Shown in pieces: positions 7,052 to 13,163 of a stretch of DNA of 13,163 nucleotides. The stretch comes from Oscillospiraceae bacterium (GTDB taxonomy: Bacteria > Bacillota_A > Clostridia > Saccharofermentanales > Saccharofermentanaceae), in the NCBI GenBank assembly GCA_902803365.1, contig CADCPU010000147.1, positions 1 through 13,163 on the forward strand. The letters run 5' to 3'. The position numbers and the translations under genes are program-made. Under the pieces are notes generated by a model, which saw only the letters and a program-made list of their open reading frames with translations, was not told where the DNA came from and ran no database searches. The number at the start of each line of letters is the position of its first letter. Position 1 is the stretch's first letter.

Positions 7052-7638
7052 GCAGAACAGCAGGAATCGGAAGAAGGACCGGAGAGACGGATATCAGTCT
7101 TGAGATCGGACTCGACGGTGAAGGCAAGGCCGTGATCGACAGCGGCGTGGGATTTTTCGATCACATGCTTAATGCATTTGCAAGACACGGAGGCTTTGAT
7201 CTGAAACTCAAGTGCGAAGGTGACCTCTATGTTGATGCTCACCACTCGGTAGAAGATGTAGGAATCGCACTCGGACAGGCAATCAAGGATGCACTCGGAG
7301 ATAAGAAGGGCATCACAAGATACGGATTTGCTTCCGTACCTATGGATGAAGCTCTTGGCGAATGCTCGATCGACATCTCGGGCAGGGGATTCCTGGTATT
7401 TTCATGTGACTTTGCTGCTCCGATGTGCGGACAGATGGATACGCAGCTTGCCGAGGAGTTCTTCAGAGCCGTCGCAAGCAATGCGGATATCACATTGCAT
7501 CTCCGTTGCCCGTACGGCGCAAATGATCACCACAAGATGGAAGCACTCTTCAAGGCTTTCGGAAGAGCACTTCGTCAGGCAGTGTCAATTGATGAAAAAA
7601 ATGTCGGAAAAGTGCCATCTACCAAGGGTGTTTTGTAA
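7048..7638 (+). CDS. hisB: Imidazoleglycerol-phosphate dehydratase
   Basis: The 196-residue manganese enzyme dehydrates imidazoleglycerol phosphate to imidazole-acetol phosphate. The two half-repeats each show a metal motif: AHHSVED with His65-His66 and Glu69, and DHHKMEA with His161-His162 and Glu165; GFFDHMLNAFARHGGFDL is the conserved N-terminal block. It is monofunctional: the N-terminal histidinol-phosphatase domain of the enterobacterial HisB is absent. Its ATG overlaps the hisC stop and AGGAGG at 7036-7040 plus TAGGAG closer by serve as ribosome site. It ends the first his block; 85 non-coding bases follow with no convincing terminator. Confidence 0.97.
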   Translation: MSRTAGIGRRTGETDISLEIGLDGEGKAVIDSGVGFFDHMLNAFARHGGFDLKLKCEGDLYVDAHHSVEDVGIALGQAIKDALGDKKGITRYGFASVPMDEALGECSIDISGRGFLVFSCDFAAPMCGQMDTQLAEEFFRAVASNADITLHLRCPYGANDHHKMEALFKAFGRALRQAVSIDEKNVGKVPSTKGVL

Positions 7639-7723
7639 AAAAACGGTAAAATAACGCATTTTTCACAGATATGGGAGTGTGAAGTCCTGTACAATAACGG
7701 AAGTTTTGTATTGGGAGAATTTT

Positions 7724-9253
7724 ATGAAGAATAAAACGATATGTTCGGCAATAGCAGCGATCCTGGCAGTCGGAATCATCTTCCCGACGTGTTCTTTGGC
7801 TGTCGAAGGTGAGGAGACAGGGTCTTCTGAGCCGTCTGCTGTGTCGAGCGAACCGACCGAAACAGCACCTGCCACTGATGCAGAACCAACAGAACCCACA
7901 GAAACGCAGTCAGCCAATCACGAGGGCGTTGCGGCGTTTGTCGCAAGGATATATACGACAGCTCTCGAGCGTGAGTACGACCAGGACGGATTGAACTACT
8001 GGTGCGGCGAGCTTGAAGGCGGAAAGGCCACGGGTCTTGATATCTTCAAGAGGATCACGGATTGTCCTGAGTTTACGAATAAGGAACTTACGAATGAGGA
8101 ATATCTCAATGTCCTGTATAAGACCTTTTTCGACCGCGAGCCTGATGTTGACGGATTGGTATACTGGCTCAATGCTCTTGTCGTAGAAGACTATTCCAGA
8201 GATTTCGTACTGTCATGCTTTGCGGATTCCGCGGAATGGACGAAGATCTGCGAGGGCTACGGAATCCTTCCGGGCAATACTCCTAAGCAGGAGGTACCGA
8301 CTCAGCCTCAGACAAATGAGAAGACGGAAGGCTTCGTTAAGCGACTCTACCAGTATTGCATGGGAAGAGAAGCTGATGAAGAAGGACTTAAATATTGGTG
8401 CGATCAGCTCTCATCAAGAGCGATCGGCGGAAGAGATGCTGCTTACGGCTTCTTCTCGAGCGAAGAGTTCAGAGGAATAGCTCAGACATTGGACAAGCCA
8501 AGTCTTATCAAGGTCTTCTATACGGTATTCCTCGACAGAGTTCCTTCTGATCAGGAAGTATCCGAGTGGACAGAACTCATCTCCATGGGAAATGAAGTCG
8601 CGATCCTCTATAACGGATTCTCGGGTTCATATGAATTCGCTGATATCTGTTCTTCAGCTGATATCTATCTCGGCGACTTTAAGCCGATGGAAGTCATCCA
8701 GAACGATCCTGAGTTCTATAAGTTCCTCGAGTGGAACCTGCAGCCGGGTATCGAGAGACTCAGTAATGCAGTACTGACACCTCAGAGAACATATAAGTTC
8801 ATGAATATCCAGGGCGGAGACAGGAATGTCGAGATCAGGGAGATCCCTGAAGCAGACATCAAGGCCATCGAGCAGTTCGCTGCCACACACTTCGAGCCTA
8901 CATGGTCACCTGCACAGAAGGTTGCTTTTACGCTCTACTGGATACACAACAATGTCGAGTATGACTTCTGGGGCAAATCATCCGATTCGTTCGCCGTATC
9001 GATCTTCGTCAACAAGGTCGGACAGTGCGCACAGTATAACGGAGCGCTCATTGAGATGATGTGCTACCTCGGATTTGACGCTTGTCTCGTCCAGGGCTAC
9101 AGATCACAGTCGGGCGGACGCGGATATCAGCACTTCTGGGGAGAATGCTACGTGAACGGCGAGACGCTTGTCATGGAAGCCGGAAACACGAAGGACGGTA
9201 ACTGGTATTATTTCGCGGTTCCGTACTCCGAGACCAAAAAGTATATTCACTGA
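7724..9253 (+). CDS. Secreted DUF4214-repeat protein with transglutaminase-like domain
   Basis: The 509-residue product has a signal peptide (residues 1-26, KNK then a hydrophobic core, cleavage likely after CSLA) and a Ser/Thr/Pro/Glu-rich linker to about 66. It then has four DUF4214-like units (about 71-118, 126-175, 203-252, 260-310) with the pattern FxxRxYxxxLxRxxDxxGLxYW; the fourth is divergent (DRVPSDQEVSEW). The C-terminal part (about 395-509) is papain/transglutaminase-like: Cys435 in VGQCAQYNGALIEMM, His470 in YQHFWGE and, where the family usually has Asp, Glu485 in VMEAGN. It probably acts outside the cell or at the wall; substrate and role are unknown. No LPxTG or membrane anchor is seen. 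GGGAGAA at 7713-7719 fixes the ATG at 7724 over an upstream in-frame GTG at 7679. It sits between hisB and purC and has no evident histidine role. Confidence 0.8.
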   Translation: MKNKTICSAIAAILAVGIIFPTCSLAVEGEETGSSEPSAVSSEPTETAPATDAEPTEPTETQSANHEGVAAFVARIYTTALEREYDQDGLNYWCGELEGGKATGLDIFKRITDCPEFTNKELTNEEYLNVLYKTFFDREPDVDGLVYWLNALVVEDYSRDFVLSCFADSAEWTKICEGYGILPGNTPKQEVPTQPQTNEKTEGFVKRLYQYCMGREADEEGLKYWCDQLSSRAIGGRDAAYGFFSSEEFRGIAQTLDKPSLIKVFYTVFLDRVPSDQEVSEWTELISMGNEVAILYNGFSGSYEFADICSSADIYLGDFKPMEVIQNDPEFYKFLEWNLQPGIERLSNAVLTPQRTYKFMNIQGGDRNVEIREIPEADIKAIEQFAATHFEPTWSPAQKVAFTLYWIHNNVEYDFWGKSSDSFAVSIFVNKVGQCAQYNGALIEMMCYLGFDACLVQGYRSQSGGRGYQHFWGECYVNGETLVMEAGNTKDGNWYYFAVPYSETKKYIH

Positions 9254-9258
9254 CGAAT

Positions 9259-9293
9259 ACGCCGAAAGCACTCTTTGTAATTGCTTTCGGCGT
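9259..9293 (+). terminator. Perfect 12-bp hairpin after the secreted-protein gene
   Basis: ACGCCGAAAGCA (9259-9270) and TGCTTTCGGCGT (9282-9293) are perfectly complementary around an 11-base loop, starting six bases after the stop codon. The stem is strong enough for an intrinsic terminator, but the following bases are GTTGTATAAT rather than a T run, so termination may be partial. Confidence 0.55.
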
Positions 9294-9303
9294 GTTGTAT
9301 AAT
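9275..9303 (+). promoter_or_regulatory. Probable promoter of purC-hisHAFIE
   Basis: TTGTAA (9275-9280) and a perfect TATAAT (9298-9303) are 17 bases apart, giving a start near 9310 and a leader of about 40 bases before purC. The -35 hexamer lies in the loop of the preceding hairpin and its 3' arm fills the spacer, so terminator and promoter occupy the same DNA. Confidence 0.65.
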
Positions 9304-9350
9304 AACAACTCAGTTTATTTAGTTATTAATTTATTTGGAGGGCACTTCAT

Positions 9351-10235
9351 ATGCTTATAAAGGATACAGATTTTATCGATCTTCCGGTGTTTATCAAAGG
9401 TAAGGTCAGAAATGTTTACGATCTCGGCGACAGCCTTCTCATGGTCGTAACAGACAGGATCTCCGCTTTCGACGTCGTATTCGACGAATTGATCCCTGAT
9501 AAGGGCAAGGTATTGTCTTCGATCTCGGCTTTCTGGTTCGATTTCACAAAGGACATCATCCCTAACCACGTTATCTCCACGGATCCTAAGGAATATCCTA
9601 TGGGCCTTGATAAGTATGAAGAAGAGCTCAAGGGCAGATCCATGCTCGTTAAGAAGGTTAAGATGCTCCCTGCAGAATGTATCGTAAGAGGTTACCTCGA
9701 AGGTTCCGCTCTCAAGGAATACAAGGCTAAGGGAACAGTCGGCGGCATCAAGATGCCTGAGGGACTCGTTCAGGGCGATAAGCTCCCTGAGCCTTTGTTC
9801 ACACCTTCCACAAAGGCAGAGGAAGGCCACGATATCAACATCACATACGAGCAGCTCATCGACCTCCTCGGTGAAGAGGATGCAAAGGCATTGAAGGATG
9901 CAGCTCTCGCACTTTATAAGAACGTTTCCGAGTATGCTCTCACAAAGGGCCTCATCCTCGCTGATACAAAGTTCGAGTTCGGTAAGATCGACGGTAAGCT
10001 CGTAGTAGCTGACGAGATGTTCACACCTGACTCTTCCAGATTCTGGGATGCAGCTGACTATCAGCCGGGCAGAGCACAGAAGAGCTTTGACAAGCAGTAC
10101 CTGAGAGAATGGCTCGAGACACTCGACTGGGATAAGACATATCCGGCTCCTAAGCTTCCTGATGAGGTGATCGCAAAGACAGCCGAGAAGTACCGCGAGT
10201 GCTACAGCAAGCTCACAGGAAAGGAACTCGAGTAA
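9351..10235 (+). CDS. purC: Phosphoribosylaminoimidazole-succinocarboxamide synthase
   Basis: The 294-residue cytoplasmic enzyme uses ATP to join CAIR and aspartate into SAICAR in purine synthesis. Visible are VRNVYDLGDSLLMVVTDRIS near the start with SAFDVVFDELIPDKG after it, the first signature EPLFTPSTKAEEGHD (about residues 147-161, Lys155), and the second, LILADTKFEFG (about 201-211). Length matches the longer, yeast-like form rather than the roughly 240-residue form. GGAGGG at 9337-9342 precedes the ATG. hisH begins two bases after its stop, so it is transcribed with the second his block. It is not a histidine enzyme, but AICAR, the by-product of HisH/HisF, joins the purine pathway just after the SAICAR step. 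Confidence 0.96.
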   Translation: MLIKDTDFIDLPVFIKGKVRNVYDLGDSLLMVVTDRISAFDVVFDELIPDKGKVLSSISAFWFDFTKDIIPNHVISTDPKEYPMGLDKYEEELKGRSMLVKKVKMLPAECIVRGYLEGSALKEYKAKGTVGGIKMPEGLVQGDKLPEPLFTPSTKAEEGHDINITYEQLIDLLGEEDAKALKDAALALYKNVSEYALTKGLILADTKFEFGKIDGKLVVADEMFTPDSSRFWDAADYQPGRAQKSFDKQYLREWLETLDWDKTYPAPKLPDEVIAKTAEKYRECYSKLTGKELE

Positions 10236-10237
10236 TA

Positions 10238-10861
10238 ATGATCGCTATCATCGATTACGGTGCGGGCAATCTCGCTTCGGTCAAGAAGGCTTTCGATTAC
10301 ATCGGTGCCGAGTCTGTCATCACTTCCGACAAGGATACGGTGCTGTCTGCTGACGGCGTCATCCTGCCGGGCGTCGGTGCGATCGGCTTTGCAATGGAAG
10401 CTTTGAAGTCCAAGGGGCTGGACGAAGTCGTTAAGACGGTAGTAGCCAAGGGAACTCCTTTTATGGGTATCTGCCTCGGAATGCAGATGCTCCTCGACGA
10501 ATCTGAGGAGAGCTTCGGAAGCGACACTAACGTCAAGGGACTCGGCATCATTCCGGGTGTCGTAAGAAGGTTTCCGGATTCTCTGATCAGCGAGGGCAAG
10601 AAGATCCCGCAGATAGGCTGGAATCAGCTCGAGGATGTTAAGGGTTCGATCTTAAACGAGGGAGAGTTCGTATACTTCGTCCACTCGTTCTATTGTGATC
10701 CCGCAAACGAATCGGACGTAGCCGCCGTAACCGATTACGGCGTCAGATACTGTTCGGCTATCGAAAGAGGCAATATCTATGCCTGTCAGTTCCACCCCGA
10801 AAAGAGCGGTGAAGCCGGACTCAATATTTTAAGGAAATTCGTTAGGAGAGTAGGAATATGA
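10238..10861 (+). CDS. hisH: Imidazole glycerol phosphate synthase glutaminase subunit HisH
   Basis: The 207-residue class I glutamine amidotransferase releases ammonia from glutamine and channels it to HisF. The triad is complete: Cys79 in MGICLGMQMLLDE, and His186 and Glu188 in CQFHPEKSG. The N-terminal IAIIDYGAGNLASVKKA is typical. The ATG at 10238 begins two bases after the purC stop, with AAAGGAA at 10220-10226 inside purC; the frame is open upstream to 10199 but any longer start would run into purC without a ribosome site. The last bases overlap hisA (ATGA), so the two are translated together. Confidence 0.96.
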   Translation: MIAIIDYGAGNLASVKKAFDYIGAESVITSDKDTVLSADGVILPGVGAIGFAMEALKSKGLDEVVKTVVAKGTPFMGICLGMQMLLDESEESFGSDTNVKGLGIIPGVVRRFPDSLISEGKKIPQIGWNQLEDVKGSILNEGEFVYFVHSFYCDPANESDVAAVTDYGVRYCSAIERGNIYACQFHPEKSGEAGLNILRKFVRRVGI

Positions 10862-11571
10862 TAATCTTACCTGCAATCGACCTTCTCGGCGGCAAGTGTG
10901 TCCGCTTGAGACAGGGCAAATATGATGACGTTACCGTTTATCGCGACGATCCTCTCGCACAGGCACAGGAATTCGTCGAAGCGGGAGCTTCATGGATCCA
11001 CATCGTAGATCTTGATGCGGCAAGATCGGGTGTTCCTACAAACTTCAACATCATTAAGGAGATCGCTTCAAAGACGGGACTTAAGGTCGAGACCGGCGGC
11101 GGTATCAGAAATATGGATACCCTTAAGCGCTGGATCGAAGAGTACGGCGTAACAAGATGCGTCATCGGAACGTCAGCGATCAAGGACCGCGCATTTACGG
11201 AGAAGGCTCTTGCTTCCTACGCAGATCATATCGCTATCGGTATAGATGCTCATAACGGCGAAGTAGCTGTGGACGGATGGACTCAGGGCGGCGGAGTAAA
11301 GGCCGGCGAGTTCGCTCTCCAGATGAAGGAGATCGGTGCCAAGACGATCATCTTTACTGATATCTCCAGAGACGGAATGCTCACGGGTCCTGCTTTCGAC
11401 AGCACCAAGAAGCTCGTCGAGGATACGGGTCTCGATGTTATCGCATCGGGTGGTATCGGTTGTGACAAGGATGTTTTCGATATCGCGAAGAGCGGATGTG
11501 CAGGCGTCATCATCGGCAAAGCGATCTACGAAGGAAAGGTTGACCTCAAGAAATGTATGCAAAGCGTATAA
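10858..11571 (+). CDS. hisA: ProFAR isomerase HisA
   Basis: The 237-residue TIM barrel performs the Amadori rearrangement of ProFAR to PRFAR, the fourth step. The N-terminal catalytic Asp8 lies in [14 protein letters not shown], the second barrel half has an Asp at 130 in [14 protein letters not shown], and the phosphate-binding segments VETGGGIR and IASGGIG are intact, as is [12 protein letters not shown]. Tryptophan-pathway dual function (PriA) is not suggested by context. The start overlaps hisH by four bases, and its end overlaps hisF by 19 bases. Confidence 0.96.
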   Translation: MIILPAIDLLGGKCVRLRQGKYDDVTVYRDDPLAQAQEFVEAGASWIHIVDLDAARSGVPTNFNIIKEIASKTGLKVETGGGIRNMDTLKRWIEEYGVTRCVIGTSAIKDRAFTEKALASYADHIAIGIDAHNGEVAVDGWTQGGGVKAGEFALQMKEIGAKTIIFTDISRDGMLTGPAFDSTKKLVEDTGLDVIASGGIGCDKDVFDIAKSGCAGVIIGKAIYEGKVDLKKCMQSV

Positions 11572-12665
11572 TACCGTGTCTTGATATTAAAGACGGCAGA
11601 GTCGTTAAGGGCGTAAACTTCGTATCCTTAAGGGATGCAGGCGATCCGGTCGAGTGTGCAAAGCAGTATAATCTGTCAGGTGCAGACGAACTGGTGTTCC
11701 TCGATATCTCCGCTACACTTGAAGCAAGAGACACGATAATCGATATGGTCAGCCGCGTTGCCAACGAGGTATTCATCCCGTTTACTGTCGGAGGCGGCAT
11801 AAGGACCATCGATAATATAAGAGATATATTAAATGCCGGAGCGGACAAGATCTCTCTTAACTCCGCTGCGGTCAAGAATCCCGACTTCGTACGCGAAGCA
11901 TCCGAGCAGTTCGGTTCGCAGTGTGTCGTAGTCGCTATCGACGTTAAAAGACGTGAAGGCCAGGAAGACAAGTTCCCGTCAGGCTGCGAAGTAGTTATCG
12001 CGGCAGGCACAAAGCCGACCGGCATCGATGCTCTCTGGTGGGCCAAGGAAGTCGTAAGGCTCGGAGCAGGTGAGATCCTCTTGACGAGCATGGACAAGGA
12101 CGGAACAAAGTCCGGTTACGATAACGAGATCACGGCTCTTATCGCAGAGAACGTAAACGTACCTGTCATCGCTTCAGGCGGAGCAGGTTCCATGAAGGAC
12201 TTCAAGGACGGTATCATCGACGGTAAGGCAGACGCGGTCCTCGCGGCAAGCCTCTTCCACTTCGGTGAGATCAAGATCGGTGATCTTAAGGATTATCTTG
12301 ACGGAGAGGGTATCCCGGTAAGAAAGCTTCAGAGAGAGACTGCTCTCTGGCAGAAGTTCAAGAAGAATTCCGACGGAATGGTGCCTGCGATCGTTATCGA
12401 TGATACGAACGGCGAAGTCCTTATGATGGCATATATGAACTATGATTCTTTCGAGCTGACTTCGAAAACGGGATATATGCACTACTATTCCAGATCAAGG
12501 AATTGTCTCTGGAAGAAGGGCGAGACTTCAGGTCATATCCAGAAGGTCGTAGAATGCAGGATCGATTGTGATCTTGATACGCTCCTTTACAGGGTCGAGC
12601 AGACCGGAGCCGCATGCCACACGGGAAACAGAAGTTGTTTTTATAGAAAATTAGATGAGATTTGA
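11553..12665 (+). CDS. hisF-hisI: HisF-HisI fusion: IGP synthase cyclase and PRA-CH
   Basis: One 370-residue frame holds two complete enzymes. Residues 1 to about 256 are HisF, which uses ammonia from HisH to turn PRFAR into imidazoleglycerol phosphate and AICAR; catalytic Asp11 (IPCLDIKDG) and Asp130 ([10 protein letters not shown]) are at the canonical numbers. From about 258 to 370 is HisI, the phosphoribosyl-AMP cyclohydrolase: [25 protein letters not shown], the metal cluster Asp338-Cys339-Asp340-x-Asp342, and Cys355 and Cys362, whose spacing with Cys339 (16 and 7) fits the zinc site of known HisI. There is almost no linker after the HisF end (EGIPVRK) and no internal stop or good internal ribosome site. 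The start overlaps hisA by 19 bases, with AAGGAAAGG at 11531-11539. HisI and HisF act two to three steps apart, so direct channelling is not obvious. Confidence 0.93.
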   Translation: MYAKRIIPCLDIKDGRVVKGVNFVSLRDAGDPVECAKQYNLSGADELVFLDISATLEARDTIIDMVSRVANEVFIPFTVGGGIRTIDNIRDILNAGADKISLNSAAVKNPDFVREASEQFGSQCVVVAIDVKRREGQEDKFPSGCEVVIAAGTKPTGIDALWWAKEVVRLGAGEILLTSMDKDGTKSGYDNEITALIAENVNVPVIASGGAGSMKDFKDGIIDGKADAVLAASLFHFGEIKIGDLKDYLDGEGIPVRKLQRETALWQKFKKNSDGMVPAIVIDDTNGEVLMMAYMNYDSFELTSKTGYMHYYSRSRNCLWKKGETSGHIQKVVECRIDCDLDTLLYRVEQTGAACHTGNRSCFYRKLDEI

Positions 12666-12686
12666 TCTGACAGGAGGTTAATTGTT

Positions 12687-12962
12687 ATGGATATCATGCA
12701 GGAATTGTACAGCGTAATCATGGATCGTAAGGCTAACCCGGTAGAAGGTTCTTACACAAACTACCTTTTGAACAAGGGTACCGAGAAGATCGCAAAGAAG
12801 GTAGGCGAGGAAGCAGTAGAGACTGCGATCGCAGCTGCCAAGAAGAATAAGAATGAGGTTGTAGCAGAGCTTGCTGATCTTGAGTATCACATGCTCGTAT
12901 TGATGGCAGACATGGGTCTTACACTCGATGATCTTTATAATGAGCTCAAGAGCAGAAGATAA
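12687..12962 (+). CDS. hisE: Phosphoribosyl-ATP pyrophosphatase
   Basis: The 91-residue all-alpha enzyme (MazG-like fold) hydrolyses phosphoribosyl-ATP to phosphoribosyl-AMP and pyrophosphate, the second step. The signature KVGEEAVETAIAA supplies metal-binding Glu residues, followed by ELADLEYHMLVL with another Glu and Asp. It is separate here, not fused to HisI as in many bacteria. AGGAGG at 12672-12677 lies nine bases before the ATG at 12687; an in-frame ATG at 12696 is less well placed. It is the last gene of the his run; 14 bases later the rpmG promoter begins, with no clear terminator between. Confidence 0.95.
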   Translation: MDIMQELYSVIMDRKANPVEGSYTNYLLNKGTEKIAKKVGEEAVETAIAAAKKNKNEVVAELADLEYHMLVLMADMGLTLDDLYNELKSRR

Positions 12963-12976
12963 GAAAAAAGTTCTCG

Positions 12977-13005
12977 TTGACTATTACGGTGACCTGTGAT
13001 AAAAT
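12977..13005 (+). promoter_or_regulatory. Sigma-A promoter of rpmG
   Basis: TTGACT (12977-12982) and TAAAAT (13000-13005) are 17 bases apart, each one base from consensus. Transcription would start near 13012, giving a leader of about 80 bases. It begins only 15 bases after the hisE stop. Confidence 0.8.
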
Positions 13006-13025
13006 TCAATGCGCTAAACCCGTAG

Positions 13026-13037
13026 AGGTCTTTTTTT
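13026..13037 (+). terminator. Possible terminator T-tract in the rpmG leader
   Basis: AGGTC (13026-13030) is followed directly by seven T. It could pair with GACCT at 12991-12995, but the loop would be 30 bases and the 5' arm lies inside the promoter spacer, or with ACC close by for only three pairs. It may terminate his-operon readthrough inefficiently, or be an attenuator or chance. Weak. Confidence 0.25.
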
Positions 13038-13092
13038 ATTGCGCTTAAAATGCGCGGGATAGAGGAAGACAGAATATTTGGAGGTGTTCGAT

Positions 13093-13163
13093 ATGGCAAA
13101 GGCCAGTGCACGTGACAAGCTTACATTAGCATGTGAAGAGTGTAAGCAGAGAAATTATCAGAC
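13093..13163 (+). CDS. rpmG: 50S ribosomal protein L33, 5' end only
   Basis: The first 23 complete codons are visible before the window ends. The sequence MAKASARDKLTLACEECKQR then NYQ matches the start of bacterial L33, including the CxxC pair (residues 14 and 17) of the zinc-ribbon form. L33 is a small protein of the large ribosomal subunit near the E site. GGAGGTG at 13080-13086 precedes the ATG. In many Firmicutes rpmG lies upstream of secE and nusG; the next gene is not visible here. Confidence 0.93.
   Translation, partial: MAKASARDKLTLACEECKQRNYQ

Noticed and set aside
7639..7723. Promoter before the secreted-protein gene
   Set aside because: TACAAT (7690-7695) and TAAAAT (7647-7652) resemble -10 boxes but neither has an acceptable -35 at 16-18 bases.
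9315..9830. 171-residue open frame on the - strand opposite purC
   Set aside because: It is a mirror of purC codon use with no ribosome site or known motif.
12982..12988. ATTACGG before rpmG as a further copy of the upstream repeat arm
   Set aside because: Only seven bases match, there is no inverted partner, and the same word occurs by chance in codons at 161-167, 10253 and 10735.

Overview
The window looks like a chromosomal segment of an anaerobic Clostridia-type Firmicute. The support is a HisZ plus short-form HisG pair, strong AGGAGG-type ribosome sites, sigma-A-type promoters, a MetA of the Firmicute kind and a secreted DUF4214 protein. Base composition is moderate (many ATC, GAC and CTC codons), so this is not a low-GC Clostridium sensu stricto. 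The genus cannot be fixed from sequence alone. Every real gene is on the + strand.

Layout. (1) 1-2238 is the end of one operon: the 3' end of metA, then a stand-alone NAD(P)H-hydrate dehydratase (nnrD) overlapping it, then alanine racemase (alr). A clear intrinsic terminator at 2254-2287 closes it. (2) 2288-2787 is a gene-free stretch of about 500 bases: a T/G-rich low-complexity run, three regularly built inverted-repeat units (2361-2539), a perfect-consensus promoter (2607-2635) and a structured leader before hisZ. (3) 2788-7638 is hisZ-hisG-hisD-hisC-hisB, tightly packed. (4) 7724-9253 is a secreted protein with DUF4214 repeats and a transglutaminase-like domain, unrelated to histidine synthesis by sequence. 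It is followed by a hairpin (9259-9293) and a probable promoter (9275-9303). (5) 9351-12962 is purC-hisH-hisA-hisF/hisI fusion-hisE. (6) A promoter at 12977-13005 leads to the start of rpmG (ribosomal protein L33), which runs off the window.

Together the his genes cover every step from ATP + PRPP to histidine except histidinol-phosphate phosphatase, which is not in the window. HisH/HisF release AICAR, and PurC makes SAICAR, the precursor of AICAR in purine synthesis, so the presence of purC in the second his block is metabolically sensible.

Most of the window is ordinary core metabolism. The less ordinary parts are the three-unit inverted-repeat array and leader upstream of hisZ, the HisF-HisI fusion, and the secreted transglutaminase-like gene inserted between the two his blocks.
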